From: Anaerolineales bacterium
Lineage (GTDB): Bacteria; Chloroflexota; Anaerolineae; Anaerolineales; Villigracilaceae
Assembly (NCBI GenBank): GCA_020847435.1
Contig: JADLBX010000032.1
Span: 81,435 to 145,434, forward strand
DNA: 64,000 bases
Direction of reading: 5' to 3'
The number at the start of each line of letters is the position of its first letter. Position 1 is the first letter of the stretch. The position numbers were made by a program, and so were the translations under genes. Positions 8,665-17,655 of this stretch are shown one piece after another. The notes under the pieces are model-generated. The model was given only the letters and a program-made list of their open reading frames with translations. It was not told the origin of the DNA and made no database searches.

Positions 8665-9288
8665 ATGACCTCGCCGGGCTATATCCTCGTTGTAGACGAC
8701 ATCCCCGATATCCTCAACCTGCTCGACACAACACTGCGCTTCAAAGGCTATCGCGTAGTCACTGCGCGCAACGGGCAGGAGGCGTTGGACGCGATCCAGA
8801 ACGAACGTCCCGCGTTGGTCATCGCCGACATCCTCATGCCCGTCATGGACGGTTTCAGCCTTGTCCATCACCTCCGCATCAATCTCAAGACGCGCGATAT
8901 CCCCGTCGTTTTCCTTTCCGCCACCTATGTGACGCCCGAAGATAAAGAATTTGCCCACGCCATCGGCGTGACGCGCTTCCTGGAAAAACCCGTAGACATC
9001 GAAGCCTTTCTGCCGGTCGTCTCGGATATTCTTGGAGGCAAGGTCAACCCGGAGCACCAGACAGTGGACGATTACGAGTTTTACGACGGCTATCGCAAAC
9101 GCCTCGAAACAAAACTGCATCACAAGAACGCGCAGATCGCGCGCTCCGAACACTTGCTCGCCGCGGCGCAAGACTACGACGAAAAGCAAGCCATCGCGCA
9201 ATCGCTGGCTTCCGCCCGCGCTGAACACGCTGAAATTCTGAAACTTCTGGATCAGATCCGCGATCATTTGAACGACTCGAGTGAATGA
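8665..9288 (+). CDS. Response regulator with coiled-coil C-terminus
   Basis: 207 residues. Residues 1-125 are a CheY-like receiver: acidic pair Asp11-Asp12 (ILVVDD), phospho-acceptor Asp55 (VIADILMPVMDG), Ser in FLSAT, and Lys in FLEKPVD. The remainder is a charged helical stretch (about 140-205) without a DNA-binding domain, so output is probably by protein contact. No cognate kinase gene is adjacent. The ATG start at 8665 leaves 21 bp after a TGGTACAAT extended -10-like sequence at 8650-8658. Transcription ends at the hairpin that overlaps the stop region. Confidence 0.88.
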   Translation: MTSPGYILVVDDIPDILNLLDTTLRFKGYRVVTARNGQEALDAIQNERPALVIADILMPVMDGFSLVHHLRINLKTRDIPVVFLSATYVTPEDKEFAHAIGVTRFLEKPVDIEAFLPVVSDILGGKVNPEHQTVDDYEFYDGYRKRLETKLHHKNAQIARSEHLLAAAQDYDEKQAIAQSLASARAEHAEILKLLDQIRDHLNDSSE

Positions 9289-9320
9289 AAATCGCCCCGT
9301 TGGATCGGGGCGATTTTTTT
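9288..9320 (+). terminator. Intrinsic terminator after the response regulator
   Basis: The stem AAATCGCCCC / CGGGGCGATTT is followed by a run of T. It begins at the stop codon of the regulator and separates it from the convergent M23 peptidase gene. Confidence 0.9.
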
Positions 9321-9356
9321 ATCCGGTGAATTCAATTTGTGCAGCCGCAACGCGTC

Positions 9357-10049
9357 CTATTTCACCTTGAGATTCACCAACCCGCTGAACGCCAGCGCCA
9401 CCCATTTCCCTTTTTCGACCTCCACCCACACGCTCTGCGATTGGAGCCGCCGTCCGCTGAACGTCTTCCCTTTTTGCAGTTGACCGACGATGGGATGCTC
9501 AACGCCCGGTCCACTGCGGACGTTCAACAACTCGGAAGTCACCTCGAAGGTGAGGGAGGATGGAATCTTCACCGCGTCGGGAATGTCTGTACTGACCGAT
9601 TCATCCGACGGGGAGGCTGGGTCGCCGGTGGAGAAATACGGCATTGGGTCAACGTAACCTTTATACAGCGGGTTCTCGCCGTCAATCTTCAGCCCAAAAT
9701 GTAAATGCGGACCGGTGCTCGCACCGGTGTTGTTGCTGTGTCCGATCATCGCCCCGGCTTTCACCTTTTGTCCCGCCGCCACGGTCGCGTTGGCGAGGTG
9801 AGCGTAATACGTGTAATACGTTTTGCCTCCGTCGGTGTGGCTGAGTTTGACGTAGTTGCCGTAGCCGCCGTTCTCAAAGCCGACGAGCGCCACCGTCCCT
9901 GCCGCCGCCGCGTTAACCGGCGTGCCGTTCGGGATGCCGTAATCAATGCCGTTGTGTCCGGGAAAACCCCACTTTTTATAAAAATCCGGGTTCTCGCCAA
10001 AGAGTTGGGTGATGGGTCCGTTCACTGGAACTGTCAATTTGATCGCCAT
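9357..10049 (-). CDS. M23-family peptidase with SH3 domain
   Basis: 230 residues. Residues about 1-140 are a LytM/M23 zinc endopeptidase domain, with metal ligands in PGHNGIDYG (His and Asp) and GPHLHFGLK near residue 120. Residues about 165-230 form a bacterial SH3-type domain (SELLNVRSGPGVEHPIVGQL). Known role of the family: cleaving peptide cross-bridges in peptidoglycan or other glycine-rich peptides. No signal peptide is visible although the substrate should be outside, so export may be non-classical or a start may be missing. AGGAG precedes the ATG at 10049. Confidence 0.88.
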   Translation of the reverse strand: MAIKLTVPVNGPITQLFGENPDFYKKWGFPGHNGIDYGIPNGTPVNAAAAGTVALVGFENGGYGNYVKLSHTDGGKTYYTYYAHLANATVAAGQKVKAGAMIGHSNNTGASTGPHLHFGLKIDGENPLYKGYVDPMPYFSTGDPASPSDESVSTDIPDAVKIPSSLTFEVTSELLNVRSGPGVEHPIVGQLQKGKTFSGRRLQSQSVWVEVEKGKWVALAFSGLVNLKVK

Positions 10050-10099
10050 GTTCGTCTCCTCTCATCAAATGGTTGCAGGAATGATAACACACGACAGCC

Positions 10100-10750
10100 T
10101 CAATCCGATGCGCTCAGCGCATACGCCGCCACGCCAAACGCCACTGCCGCGTTGAACGATTTCTTCTCGCCGCGCATGGGGATGTAAAAGACCGCGTCGC
10201 ACAGGCTCAGCAAACCGGGGTCAACGCCGGTGATCTCACTGCCGACGATCAGCGCTATGTCTCGGTTTGTGAGCGCTGCCTCATGCAGAGGGCGCGCGTA
10301 TTTGTTTTCCTCCAGCCCGTAAATCGTCCAGCCTTTTGCTTTCAAACCCTTGACCAGTTTCACCGCGTCCTTGTGATACGACCAGGGCAAAGAGTCCTCC
10401 GCGCCGAGCGCGGTCTTGCGCACCGCGTCGTTTTCCGGCGTGGGCGTGATGCCGCACAGGTACGCGTGCGCGAACCCGAACCCCTCCGCGCTCCTCAACA
10501 TGGAGCCGACATTCCACGCCGAGCGGATATTGTCGAGCAGGACGGCGTTGCATTTGCTTCCGTTCGCGCGCGCGGCAGCGCGGTCGAGGGGCACAGACAG
10601 CCTCCGCTCGAAGACCAGCCCGCCCCTGTGCGCGACGCGGGTTTCTCCCATGCAGATCGGGCAACGAATCCCGGGCGCGCTTCCCATCACGAGTGGGTAG
10701 CGTAATCCGCAACTTTTGCAGACGCGTATTTCAAACGATCGTTCGGGCAT
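10100..10750 (-). CDS. TrmH/SpoU-family RNA 2'-O-methyltransferase with N-terminal zinc ribbon
   Basis: 216 residues. Residues 10-36 hold two CxxC pairs (CKSCG and CPIC) making a rubredoxin-like zinc ribbon. The SPOUT domain follows with the three usual motifs: LDNIRSAWNVGSMLRSAEGFG, IALIVGSEITGVDP and VFYIPMRGEKKSFNAAVAFGV. The family ribose-methylates tRNA or rRNA using SAM. The zinc ribbon probably helps bind RNA, and the target is unknown. It is divergent from the pseudouridine synthase gene with only 20 bp between start codons. Confidence 0.88.
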   Translation of the reverse strand: MPERSFEIRVCKSCGLRYPLVMGSAPGIRCPICMGETRVAHRGGLVFERRLSVPLDRAAARANGSKCNAVLLDNIRSAWNVGSMLRSAEGFGFAHAYLCGITPTPENDAVRKTALGAEDSLPWSYHKDAVKLVKGLKAKGWTIYGLEENKYARPLHEAALTNRDIALIVGSEITGVDPGLLSLCDAVFYIPMRGEKKSFNAAVAFGVAAYALSASD

Positions 10751-10770
10751 CGGGTATGATTATACCCAGC

Positions 10771-11328
10771 ATGAAATATATCCTGTTTAACAAACCGTAT
10801 GGGGCGCTGTCGCAATTCACCGACGAGGGGACGGGACACGCGACGCTCAAGGATTTTATTGCCGTGCCGAATGTTTACGCGGCGGGGCGGCTCGACCGCG
10901 ACAGCGAAGGCTTGTTGCTCCTCACCGACGACGGCGCGCTCATCAAAAAAATTTCCGACCCGCAGCATCACGTTGAAAAAACGTATTGGGCGCTGGTCGA
11001 GGGCGAACCCACACCCGAAAAGTTGACAAAACTGGAGCGGGGGATTCAACTCAAAGGCTATCGGACGCGCCCGTGCCAAGCCCGCCTCATCCCGGACCCC
11101 AACCTGCCCGCCCGACCCAAGCCGGTCACTCCGCACGGACCCACCGCGTGGATCGAACTCAAACTCCGCGAGGGGAAGAAGCGTCAGGTGCGGCACATGA
11201 CCGCCGCGGTCGGCTTGTTCACTTTGCGGCTGGTGCGCGCCGCCATCGGCGCGGTTCAATTGGGAAATTTAGCGCCGGGGCGGTGGCGCGAACTCACCCA
11301 GGGCGAACTCCGCTCGCTGAGGGGTTGA
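10771..11328 (+). CDS. RluE/RsuA-family pseudouridine synthase
   Basis: 185 residues without an S4 domain, which fits the short RluE-like branch that modifies 23S rRNA. The catalytic motif AAGRLDRDSEGLLLLT places the nucleophile at Asp42. EKTYWALVEG and the KKRQVRHMTAAVG motif near the C-terminus are also typical. The ATG at 10771 lies close to a GGGTATGATTATACCC palindrome (10752-10767) whose TATGAT could be a -10 box, leaving a very short or absent leader. Confidence 0.9.
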   Translation: MKYILFNKPYGALSQFTDEGTGHATLKDFIAVPNVYAAGRLDRDSEGLLLLTDDGALIKKISDPQHHVEKTYWALVEGEPTPEKLTKLERGIQLKGYRTRPCQARLIPDPNLPARPKPVTPHGPTAWIELKLREGKKRQVRHMTAAVGLFTLRLVRAAIGAVQLGNLAPGRWRELTQGELRSLRG

Positions 11329-11567
11329 ACGGGTTACGATAAAGTGGGGATGAACATCACGCCGATGAAATTACAAAATCCCCGCCTTTGGTTTTTGCGT
11401 GCAGGGTACACTTTGGTTGCAGGGATACCGAGCAAGATCCTAATTTGCGTTAGCAAGTTGAACCGCAAAGCGCGCCGGAATAAAAATATTCCCTGTGTGT
11501 CCTTCGCGGTCTTAGCGGTTAGAAAAAACGCAATGGACGATTATGTTCAGCATTGGTGGAGGCGACC

Positions 11568-12449
11568 ATGAGCGAGATTCGGATTGACGCATTGCTCCCG
11601 AAGGAAATGGCGGAACGCGCCGAGCAGGTCGGCATTCGTAAAGCGGAGTTGCCGTTTCTCCCTTTGTTCACGCTGGCTGTGCTGGCGGGCGCGTTCATCT
11701 CGCTGGGCGCGATCTTCGCCACCGTCGTCAGCGCGGGGAGCATGGTTATCACCTCCGCCGATGGGACGGTCTTCACCGCGACCCTGCCGTTCGGCGTGAC
11801 GCGCCTGCTTGCCGGGCTGGTCTTCTGTCTTGGGCTGATCCTTGTGGTGGTCGGCGGCGCGGAATTGTTTACCGGCAACAATCTTATCGTCATGGCGTGG
11901 GCAAGCGGCAAGGTGTCCGGCGCGGCGCTCTTGCGGAACTGGGCGGTTGTTTACTTCGGTAATTTCGTTGGCGCGCTTGGCACGGTGGTTCTGATGTTCT
12001 TCACGCGGCAATATACGTTCAGCGCAGGCGCGGTCGGCGTGGCGGCGTTGAAGATCGGCGTCGCGAAGAGCGACCTGGCTTTTGCGCAGGCGTTGGCGCT
12101 GGGAATATTGTGCAATGGGCTGGTCTGCCTTGCGGTCTGGTTGACGTTCAGCGCCCGCACAACGGCGGATAAGGTTCTGGCGATCGTCTTTCCGATCACT
12201 GCCTTTGTCGCGGCGGGGTTCGAGCACAGCATTGCGAACATGTACTTCATCCCCTACGCGCTCGCCGTCAAATATTTCGATCCGGCGTTCGCCGACTCTG
12301 TCGCGAGTCAGGTTCCAAACTTGGAGCGCCTGACCATGCCGGCGTTTTTCCTCAACAACCTTCTGCCGGTGACCATTGGGAATGTGATCGGCGGCGTGGC
12401 GCTCGTCGCCGTGATCTATTGGTCGGTGTACCTGCGTAAGCCGAAGTAA
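11568..12449 (+). CDS. Formate/nitrite transporter (FNT) family channel
   Basis: 293 residues, mostly hydrophobic, with six transmembrane segments expected. The early segment FISLGAIFATVV and the LFTGNNLIVMAWASGKVSG region are typical of FocA/NirC pentameric channels, as is the later GFEHSIANMYFIPYAL stretch. It would move formate, nitrite or a related small anion across the inner membrane. The ATG at 11568 follows GGTGGAGG. The upstream spacer holds another dispersed repeat (CCGCAAAG...CTTCGCGGT, about 11463-11512). No partner enzyme is adjacent, so the substrate is open. Confidence 0.88.
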   Translation: MSEIRIDALLPKEMAERAEQVGIRKAELPFLPLFTLAVLAGAFISLGAIFATVVSAGSMVITSADGTVFTATLPFGVTRLLAGLVFCLGLILVVVGGAELFTGNNLIVMAWASGKVSGAALLRNWAVVYFGNFVGALGTVVLMFFTRQYTFSAGAVGVAALKIGVAKSDLAFAQALALGILCNGLVCLAVWLTFSARTTADKVLAIVFPITAFVAAGFEHSIANMYFIPYALAVKYFDPAFADSVASQVPNLERLTMPAFFLNNLLPVTIGNVIGGVALVAVIYWSVYLRKPK

Positions 12450-12465
12450 ATAGCCTATCTTAGGC

Positions 12466-12521
12466 AGTGCGTCGCGCGATACCCAACGGAAGTTACTTTA
12501 ATCTTTCAGGCGCGACGCACT
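12466..12521. repeat. Inverted repeat after the FNT gene
   Basis: AGTGCGTCGCGC (12466-12477) is repeated in inverse at 12510-12521, 32 nt apart. It may form a hairpin in the transcript. There is no T-run, so it is not a clear terminator. Confidence 0.6.
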
Positions 12522-12535
12522 CTCTGTACAACCTT

Positions 12536-12573
12536 ATTAAACAAAACAGCCCTCGGAATTTTTCGAGGGCTGT
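12536..12573 (-). terminator. Intrinsic terminator for the Agl23-NHL gene
   Basis: On the minus strand, ACAGCCCTCG / CGAGGGCTGT is followed by TTTTGTTT, 16 bp after the stop codon at 12589. Confidence 0.88.
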
Positions 12574-12588
12574 GGCTTCTCAATCCTG

Positions 12589-15500
12589 TTATGGCAGGCT
12601 GAATCGCATGATGCGGTTATTCCCCGAGTCTGTCACCCAGATGAATCCTTGCGAGTCAACGGCGATTCCGCTGGGCAAGCCGAACTGCGTATTCTCGATT
12701 CCAAATTCTCCCCACGTGCGGACGAACTCGCCCGAAGCCGTAAACTCGATCACGCGATAGCCTTCAGGGTCGGTGATGAAAACATTGTTGTTTCTGTCCA
12801 CCGCGATGTTTGGTTTGTTGTCGAGCGATTGCCCGAACCAGCCGTTTATATCCCATTGCGTGAGAGGTTGGTAGCTGAGCGCCCCGCCTTCCGCTTCGAT
12901 GGGGATGAAGGATTGGACGCGTTGATTCCACGTGTCGGTGACGTACACGACGCCGTCGCTTCCAACGGCGACGCCCACCGGCTCATCGAATTGACCGGGG
13001 TCGAATCCGCCGGAGCCGAATTCGGTGAGGTAGTTCCCGTTCGCGTCGTAGACGACGATGCGCTTGTTGCCGGTGTCGGCGACGAAGACTCGTCCTTCCG
13101 CGTCAACCGCAATGCCGCGTGGACCCCAGAAGAAAAATTCCGATTGAGGCGCGTCCGGCGAGGGCTGACCGAACTCTCCCCACATTTTGAGCGGTTGCCC
13201 GTCGCGTGAAAATTTTTGAACGCGGTTATTCCATGTGTCGGTCACATAGACCGAGCCGTCCGGTCCGACTGCGATGCCCCACGGCTCGAAGAACGTACCG
13301 ATCGGCGCCTCGCCAAGGCTCAAGTCTGCGAACGAGCCCCAGGTGTTGATCGTGCTTCCGTCGGACGCGATGTGAATGATGCGATGGTTGAAGGTGTCCG
13401 CGATGTAGAAATCTCCGTTGCGGCCTGCGGCGATGGCGCGCGGCGCGTTCAACCCCGCCGGCGGGAAGATTTCACTGCCGAAGATTTGATCCGCTGGCAG
13501 GCTGATCTTGCCAGCCTCGTACGGGTCCACTGCCGAAGGCGCGGTGGAAGGTCCGACCCCGTAATTCCAAATTTGCGAGACAACATCCTTGCGGATGTAA
13601 AGCCGCATCAGGTCGGCCGGGTCCCAGGTGGTAAGCGTAAAAGTGGATTTGCCGGTTGCGGTTGCGTAGCGCGTATAGTCGCGGTTGAACCAGATATCGA
13701 AAATGCCAGCGCGGATGTCGGGATTTGTGATCGCGTTCAACACGCGCGCCCGGTCGAGGTTGAAATAATCCTGGTTGGGCCACCACATGCGGATGTAATC
13801 GAAACGATAGTAACCGTCGCCCAATGCGCCCTCGATCTTGTCGAAGTTCTTTTGGTCAACGATCACCGCCACCGCCTCGCGCAACGCGCGCGTCGGCTGG
13901 TCGAAGGAACGCTGTTGCGTAAAGTCGCGCAAATACCAAACGACGGGCCACGAAACCCCGGTATCCGGCGCGCTCGCGTCGTAGGCAATGACCGCGTTCA
14001 ATCCGCCGGTCGTCCGCATCGAGATTTCCTCCACCTGCGCCAGTACCTCTTTCACGCCGCCCGCGCCGTGTGCGTAGACGAGATATTCCGTCGCGTCGTT
14101 GTAGTTGATGTAATTGGCGCGGAAGGACGTGCGCGCGGTTTGAACCGCCAACAGACCAAACGCCGTCAGGATCGCATATCCCACCAGCGGGCTTGTGCGC
14201 GGCAAACGCGCGAACCAGACCATGCCGCCGATGCTAACGAGCAAAGCCAGAAAGGCGACCGCGAATTTAATCCCATACGCTGTGATCATGGCAGGGTCTG
14301 AACCCGGCGTGGATTGCAACGACAACAGCCACGCGCCGTTGATCACGCTGGAACTCACTTCGACCAGCATCAGAATGGCAAGCAAGACCAACCCCAGGCT
14401 TGCGAGGTCCGCGCGCATCAACCGGTACAGCGCCATGCCTGCGCCGATGCCGATCAGCAGAGGAAAGATGAACGCCGAAGTCGCTTGCAACTGGGCGAGC
14501 GACGTCCCTTGAAATGGAGGCGTCGGTCCGTATGCCGACCTCACCGCGTTGAATGCCGCCAGCGTAAATACCGCCATTACGAACAACGCAAGCGCCGACC
14601 TCCACGGCGAATCGGCTTCGGAAATTTTTCGCCTAACCGCCTCGATCACCTCGCCGACCAGCCACCCGGTGAAAAGGATCATGGGCCACGCCATGTGATA
14701 CGTCAGCCACGGCATCCGCTCGCCCGCAATCGAAAACGCGGCAACGCTGGAGACGCACCACCACGTCATCAAAGCAAAGAAGACGCCAAACATGGATTCT
14801 TTCGGTTCGGGATTCGCCCCCGCTTCACTCCCCGGGTCAGCCTGCCTTTGCCTGAGCAATTTGCTCGCACCCCACACGGCCGCCGCCAGCGCGCCGAGGG
14901 CAGGCAGGAACTCATAGACCGGAATCTGAATCAGCGCGTAAAAATATTCGGGTTGACTGCCGCGCTCGACGCCTTGTTGCTCCAGCCAATATCCCAACGA
15001 GCCGATCACGCCCGTGAAGAAACCCGCCGCGTTGGTGAAGACCGTCGTATACAGAATGATGAAAACGCTCCAATAAAACGCGCCGAACTTCCACCATTCG
15101 CGGTTCCACCACATGCCGATCACGATCGAGATCACGAAAAAGATCGCCACAAAAATGCCGATGATGATCAACGATCTGAGGTCCAACGCCGCAACTTGCG
15201 CCGCCTCATTGGGCAGGACGACGTTCAGACTCTTCTCCAGCCATTTGATGGGGAAGGGAGCCAGCATGGGTAAAACTAACGTCCCAAGCAGGATGAGCAG
15301 ATCGAACGACCGTTCCTGAAAAAGTTTTTCCCGACCGTAACCGGAGAATAAAATTGCCGCGGCAACCGCCAGCGCGACCCCGGCAAGCAGGAATAAAATG
15401 ATCGGCGCGCTTGCGCCGCTAGGCGCATCCGCGTTTGGCGCCTGCGAACCGCTTGGGTTGGCGGGCGCGGCGGTTTCAGTTGCCGACAACGCTGTCGAAT

Positions 15501-16236
15501 GACGCTCCAACAACTTCAACGTCACTCCGCCGCTGGCAAGCAGCGCGGCGACCGTCAAGGCAATGATGAAGGCGCGATAGAGGTTGTATTTTTCTTCCCA
15601 TGGGCGGCGGGTGACGCGGGCAATGAAATACACTCCCAAAAAGAGCAACGCTTGCGCCGTGTAAATAAAGGCGGTCTCTTTCGAGGTGAAGTGCAGGAGT
15701 GTGGCGGCAGTGACAAAATACAAATATTTCTTTTCACCGCTTTCAATGTAGCGTAAGAGCGCATAGAGCAGGAGTATCCCTGATAAGCCCACGAATGATT
15801 CGTTGCGGACGTACCTGCCATAGTACAACATGTACGGCGAGATCACCATCAACAGGGCGGCGACGACCATGCCCCACGCGCCGAGATACCTTCTCCAATA
15901 CCAGACCATCCACACGGTGGCGAGACTGAATAAAACAGCCGGGATGCGCGCCGTGAAATCGGAGACGCCGAACAGGAAATACGAAAGCGCAATGATGTGG
16001 AATTGATACGGTCCGTGCATCATCGGCGAGTGCTGATAGCCCTGACCGCGATATAACAGCCATGAAAAATATGTGTGCAGGCTCTCGTCGTGACTCATCA
16101 CACGCGCCCCCAGATCGTAGAAGCGAGTGACCAGCGCAAGGAGCATAACCCCGGCGAATAATGCGGCTTCATTTGTGATCGCTGGCAGGGAGGGGTGGAT
16201 CGGGCGTTCGAGCCAGTTGGTTTTTTGATTGTCCAT
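12589..16236 (-). CDS. Agl23/TIGR03663-type membrane glycosyltransferase-like protein with C-terminal NHL propeller
   Basis: 1215 residues. The N-terminal two-thirds is polytopic (about 12 or more hydrophobic spans between residues 25 and 700). It carries the ArnT/GT39-like MSHDESLHTYFSWLLYRG motif, in which Asp and Glu bind the polyprenyl-linked donor in this superfamily. Residues about 930-1215 form repeated NHL blades (GIAVGPDGSVYVTDTWNNRVQ and variants), a beta-propeller expected outside the cell. Family knowledge: TIGR03663 proteins are linked to glycan or lipid-linked sugar handling, but no reaction is proven. It stands alone, between its own terminator and the anti-sigma gene. Large size and propeller suggest cell-envelope glycosylation coupled to protein or polymer binding. 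Confidence 0.82.
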   Translation of the reverse strand: MDNQKTNWLERPIHPSLPAITNEAALFAGVMLLALVTRFYDLGARVMSHDESLHTYFSWLLYRGQGYQHSPMMHGPYQFHIIALSYFLFGVSDFTARIPAVLFSLATVWMVWYWRRYLGAWGMVVAALLMVISPYMLYYGRYVRNESFVGLSGILLLYALLRYIESGEKKYLYFVTAATLLHFTSKETAFIYTAQALLFLGVYFIARVTRRPWEEKYNLYRAFIIALTVAALLASGGVTLKLLERHSTALSATETAAPANPSGSQAPNADAPSGASAPIILFLLAGVALAVAAAILFSGYGREKLFQERSFDLLILLGTLVLPMLAPFPIKWLEKSLNVVLPNEAAQVAALDLRSLIIIGIFVAIFFVISIVIGMWWNREWWKFGAFYWSVFIILYTTVFTNAAGFFTGVIGSLGYWLEQQGVERGSQPEYFYALIQIPVYEFLPALGALAAAVWGASKLLRQRQADPGSEAGANPEPKESMFGVFFALMTWWCVSSVAAFSIAGERMPWLTYHMAWPMILFTGWLVGEVIEAVRRKISEADSPWRSALALFVMAVFTLAAFNAVRSAYGPTPPFQGTSLAQLQATSAFIFPLLIGIGAGMALYRLMRADLASLGLVLLAILMLVEVSSSVINGAWLLSLQSTPGSDPAMITAYGIKFAVAFLALLVSIGGMVWFARLPRTSPLVGYAILTAFGLLAVQTARTSFRANYINYNDATEYLVYAHGAGGVKEVLAQVEEISMRTTGGLNAVIAYDASAPDTGVSWPVVWYLRDFTQQRSFDQPTRALREAVAVIVDQKNFDKIEGALGDGYYRFDYIRMWWPNQDYFNLDRARVLNAITNPDIRAGIFDIWFNRDYTRYATATGKSTFTLTTWDPADLMRLYIRKDVVSQIWNYGVGPSTAPSAVDPYEAGKISLPADQIFGSEIFPPAGLNAPRAIAAGRNGDFYIADTFNHRIIHIASDGSTINTWGSFADLSLGEAPIGTFFEPWGIAVGPDGSVYVTDTWNNRVQKFSRDGQPLKMWGEFGQPSPDAPQSEFFFWGPRGIAVDAEGRVFVADTGNKRIVVYDANGNYLTEFGSGGFDPGQFDEPVGVAVGSDGVVYVTDTWNQRVQSFIPIEAEGGALSYQPLTQWDINGWFGQSLDNKPNIAVDRNNNVFITDPEGYRVIEFTASGEFVRTWGEFGIENTQFGLPSGIAVDSQGFIWVTDSGNNRIMRFSLP

Positions 16237-16321
16237 TGGTTATGTTACCTATAAATGATGGGATGACTTATACTTTAATCCGAAAGTTCTGGCAAGTTTG
16301 TGTGTAATTTTTAGTTAATGA

Positions 16322-16978
16322 TTACTGGTCGGGCGTATATGTGGTTGGTTGTAGCAACGGCGTGAGGGTCGTAGAGAAAGTCGGTGCGTGGGCGGTAATT
16401 GGGGGTGTGAAACTGCAAATGGGGATGACCAGATCCATGTTCGCGCGCAGCGGTTCTTTATCCAACTTGTTGATTTCTTGGATGGCAGCCTCGTTTACCG
16501 AGAACCGACGCGCAATCCCTTGAAGCGTATCGCCAGACTGAACTGTGTAAACCGGGTTTTTACAGTTCAATGGCGTCTTTTGTGTAGTTGTTGGTTGCAA
16601 CGAAGGGGTTGGGTTGGACAATACGGCAACAGGGACGCTTTTGTTTTCCTGTGGTTTCAATGTTCCTATCTGCCAGAGGCTGAAAATTGCCAATGCGAAA
16701 AACATACCGACCATTGCGAATCGTGTAGCCAATGCGCTTCGCGAAGCAATTTGTCTCCGAGGAACAGCATCTCTCGAGAGGGGCAGGGGATGCAAAATCC
16801 AGCGCTTTTTCATCGCAGTTTGCACTATAGATTCAACCTCCCTGATTTCGCGTGTGTAGTCTCGACAACTCTCACAAAGATCAAGGTGATTTGCCAGGGC
16901 GGCTCTCCCATCCGCTTCCAATGCATTATCTAGGTTGTATTGAATCAGCCGGCGGGCATCCTCGTGTGTGAGGCTCAT
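16322..16978 (-). CDS. Membrane anti-sigma factor with zinc finger and LysM domain
   Basis: 218 residues. Residues 1-55 form an anti-sigma zinc-binding domain with His and the pair CESC (HLDLCESC). One transmembrane segment spans about 87-105 (ATRFAMVGMFFALAIFSLW). Residues about 143-188 form an extracytoplasmic LysM domain (YTVQSGDTLQGIARRFSV...INKLD), which normally binds peptidoglycan or chitin. A Thr/Pro-rich tail follows. Its ATG overlaps the sigma factor stop by 4 bp, so the two are translationally coupled. Inferred: the LysM domain senses cell-wall state and controls release of the sigma factor. Confidence 0.88.
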   Translation of the reverse strand: MSLTHEDARRLIQYNLDNALEADGRAALANHLDLCESCRDYTREIREVESIVQTAMKKRWILHPLPLSRDAVPRRQIASRSALATRFAMVGMFFALAIFSLWQIGTLKPQENKSVPVAVLSNPTPSLQPTTTQKTPLNCKNPVYTVQSGDTLQGIARRFSVNEAAIQEINKLDKEPLRANMDLVIPICSFTPPITAHAPTFSTTLTPLLQPTTYTPDQ

Positions 16979-17586
16979 TTGTTTTCATCTCCGTGGAATG
17001 GCTTGAGCGCAGTCCTTAATCTCTCACGTGCAGTGTGCAGGCGTGAATGCACTGTCCCTTCATGGAGCGACAGGATTTCGGCGATTTCGGTTGCGGGCAG
17101 ATCTTGATAATAACGTAATACCATAACGATTCGATGCCTTTCGTCTAATTCGCTCAACGCGTCCCAAATGGCTGTCTCTTTCTCGGTTTGAAGGACAGTA
17201 TCTTCGGGCGAGACTTGCTGTTGAGTCTCAACATGGAAGATCGCAGTCAAAGTGTTTCGTAATTTTTCCAACACTTTTCTTTTGCGCAGCCTGCTCCTGC
17301 TTCTGTTCAACGCGATCGTTAGAATCCAGGCTTTGAACGATGATTTTTCACGATAGCTTCGCAGGGCGTTGAGCGCTGCGATGAAAGTATCTTGAGTCGC
17401 TTCATGCGCTTCATGAGAATCCTGCAAAATGGAGAATGTTAATCGGAACACATCCGATTCGTATCGGTGTACAAGCGCCTCAATGGCTTGCTCATCTCCT
17501 TCCATGCACAGTGAGATAAGCCGTGAGGATTCGGCGGTTTCCATGCGTTCTGTATAATAAACGCGTGCGGCTGTAAAATTCTTCAT
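16975..17586 (-). CDS. ECF RNA polymerase sigma factor
   Basis: 203 residues from the upstream ATG; a second ATG (METAESS) at 17544 is equally plausible because neither has a strong ribosome site. Region 2 (ALVHRYESDVFRLTFSILQDSHEAHEATQDTFIAAL) and region 4 (LSELDERHRIVMVLRYYQDLPATEIAEILSLHEGTVHSRLHTARERL) are clear. It directs RNA polymerase to a stress or envelope regulon and is paired with the LysM anti-sigma factor. A TATAC sequence lies just upstream of the second ATG. Confidence 0.92.
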   Translation of the reverse strand: MKNFTAARVYYTERMETAESSRLISLCMEGDEQAIEALVHRYESDVFRLTFSILQDSHEAHEATQDTFIAALNALRSYREKSSFKAWILTIALNRSRSRLRKRKVLEKLRNTLTAIFHVETQQQVSPEDTVLQTEKETAIWDALSELDERHRIVMVLRYYQDLPATEIAEILSLHEGTVHSRLHTARERLRTALKPFHGDENK

Positions 17587-17655
17587 TGGATGAATAACAT
17601 TAATTGCGCGTAGGCAATAAACTCAATCTTCTTCCGAAAAAAGATTGTCAAGCAA

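Noticed and set aside
12466..12521. Attachment site or IS end after the FNT gene
   Set aside because: Only one inverted repeat with no flanking duplication or transposase.
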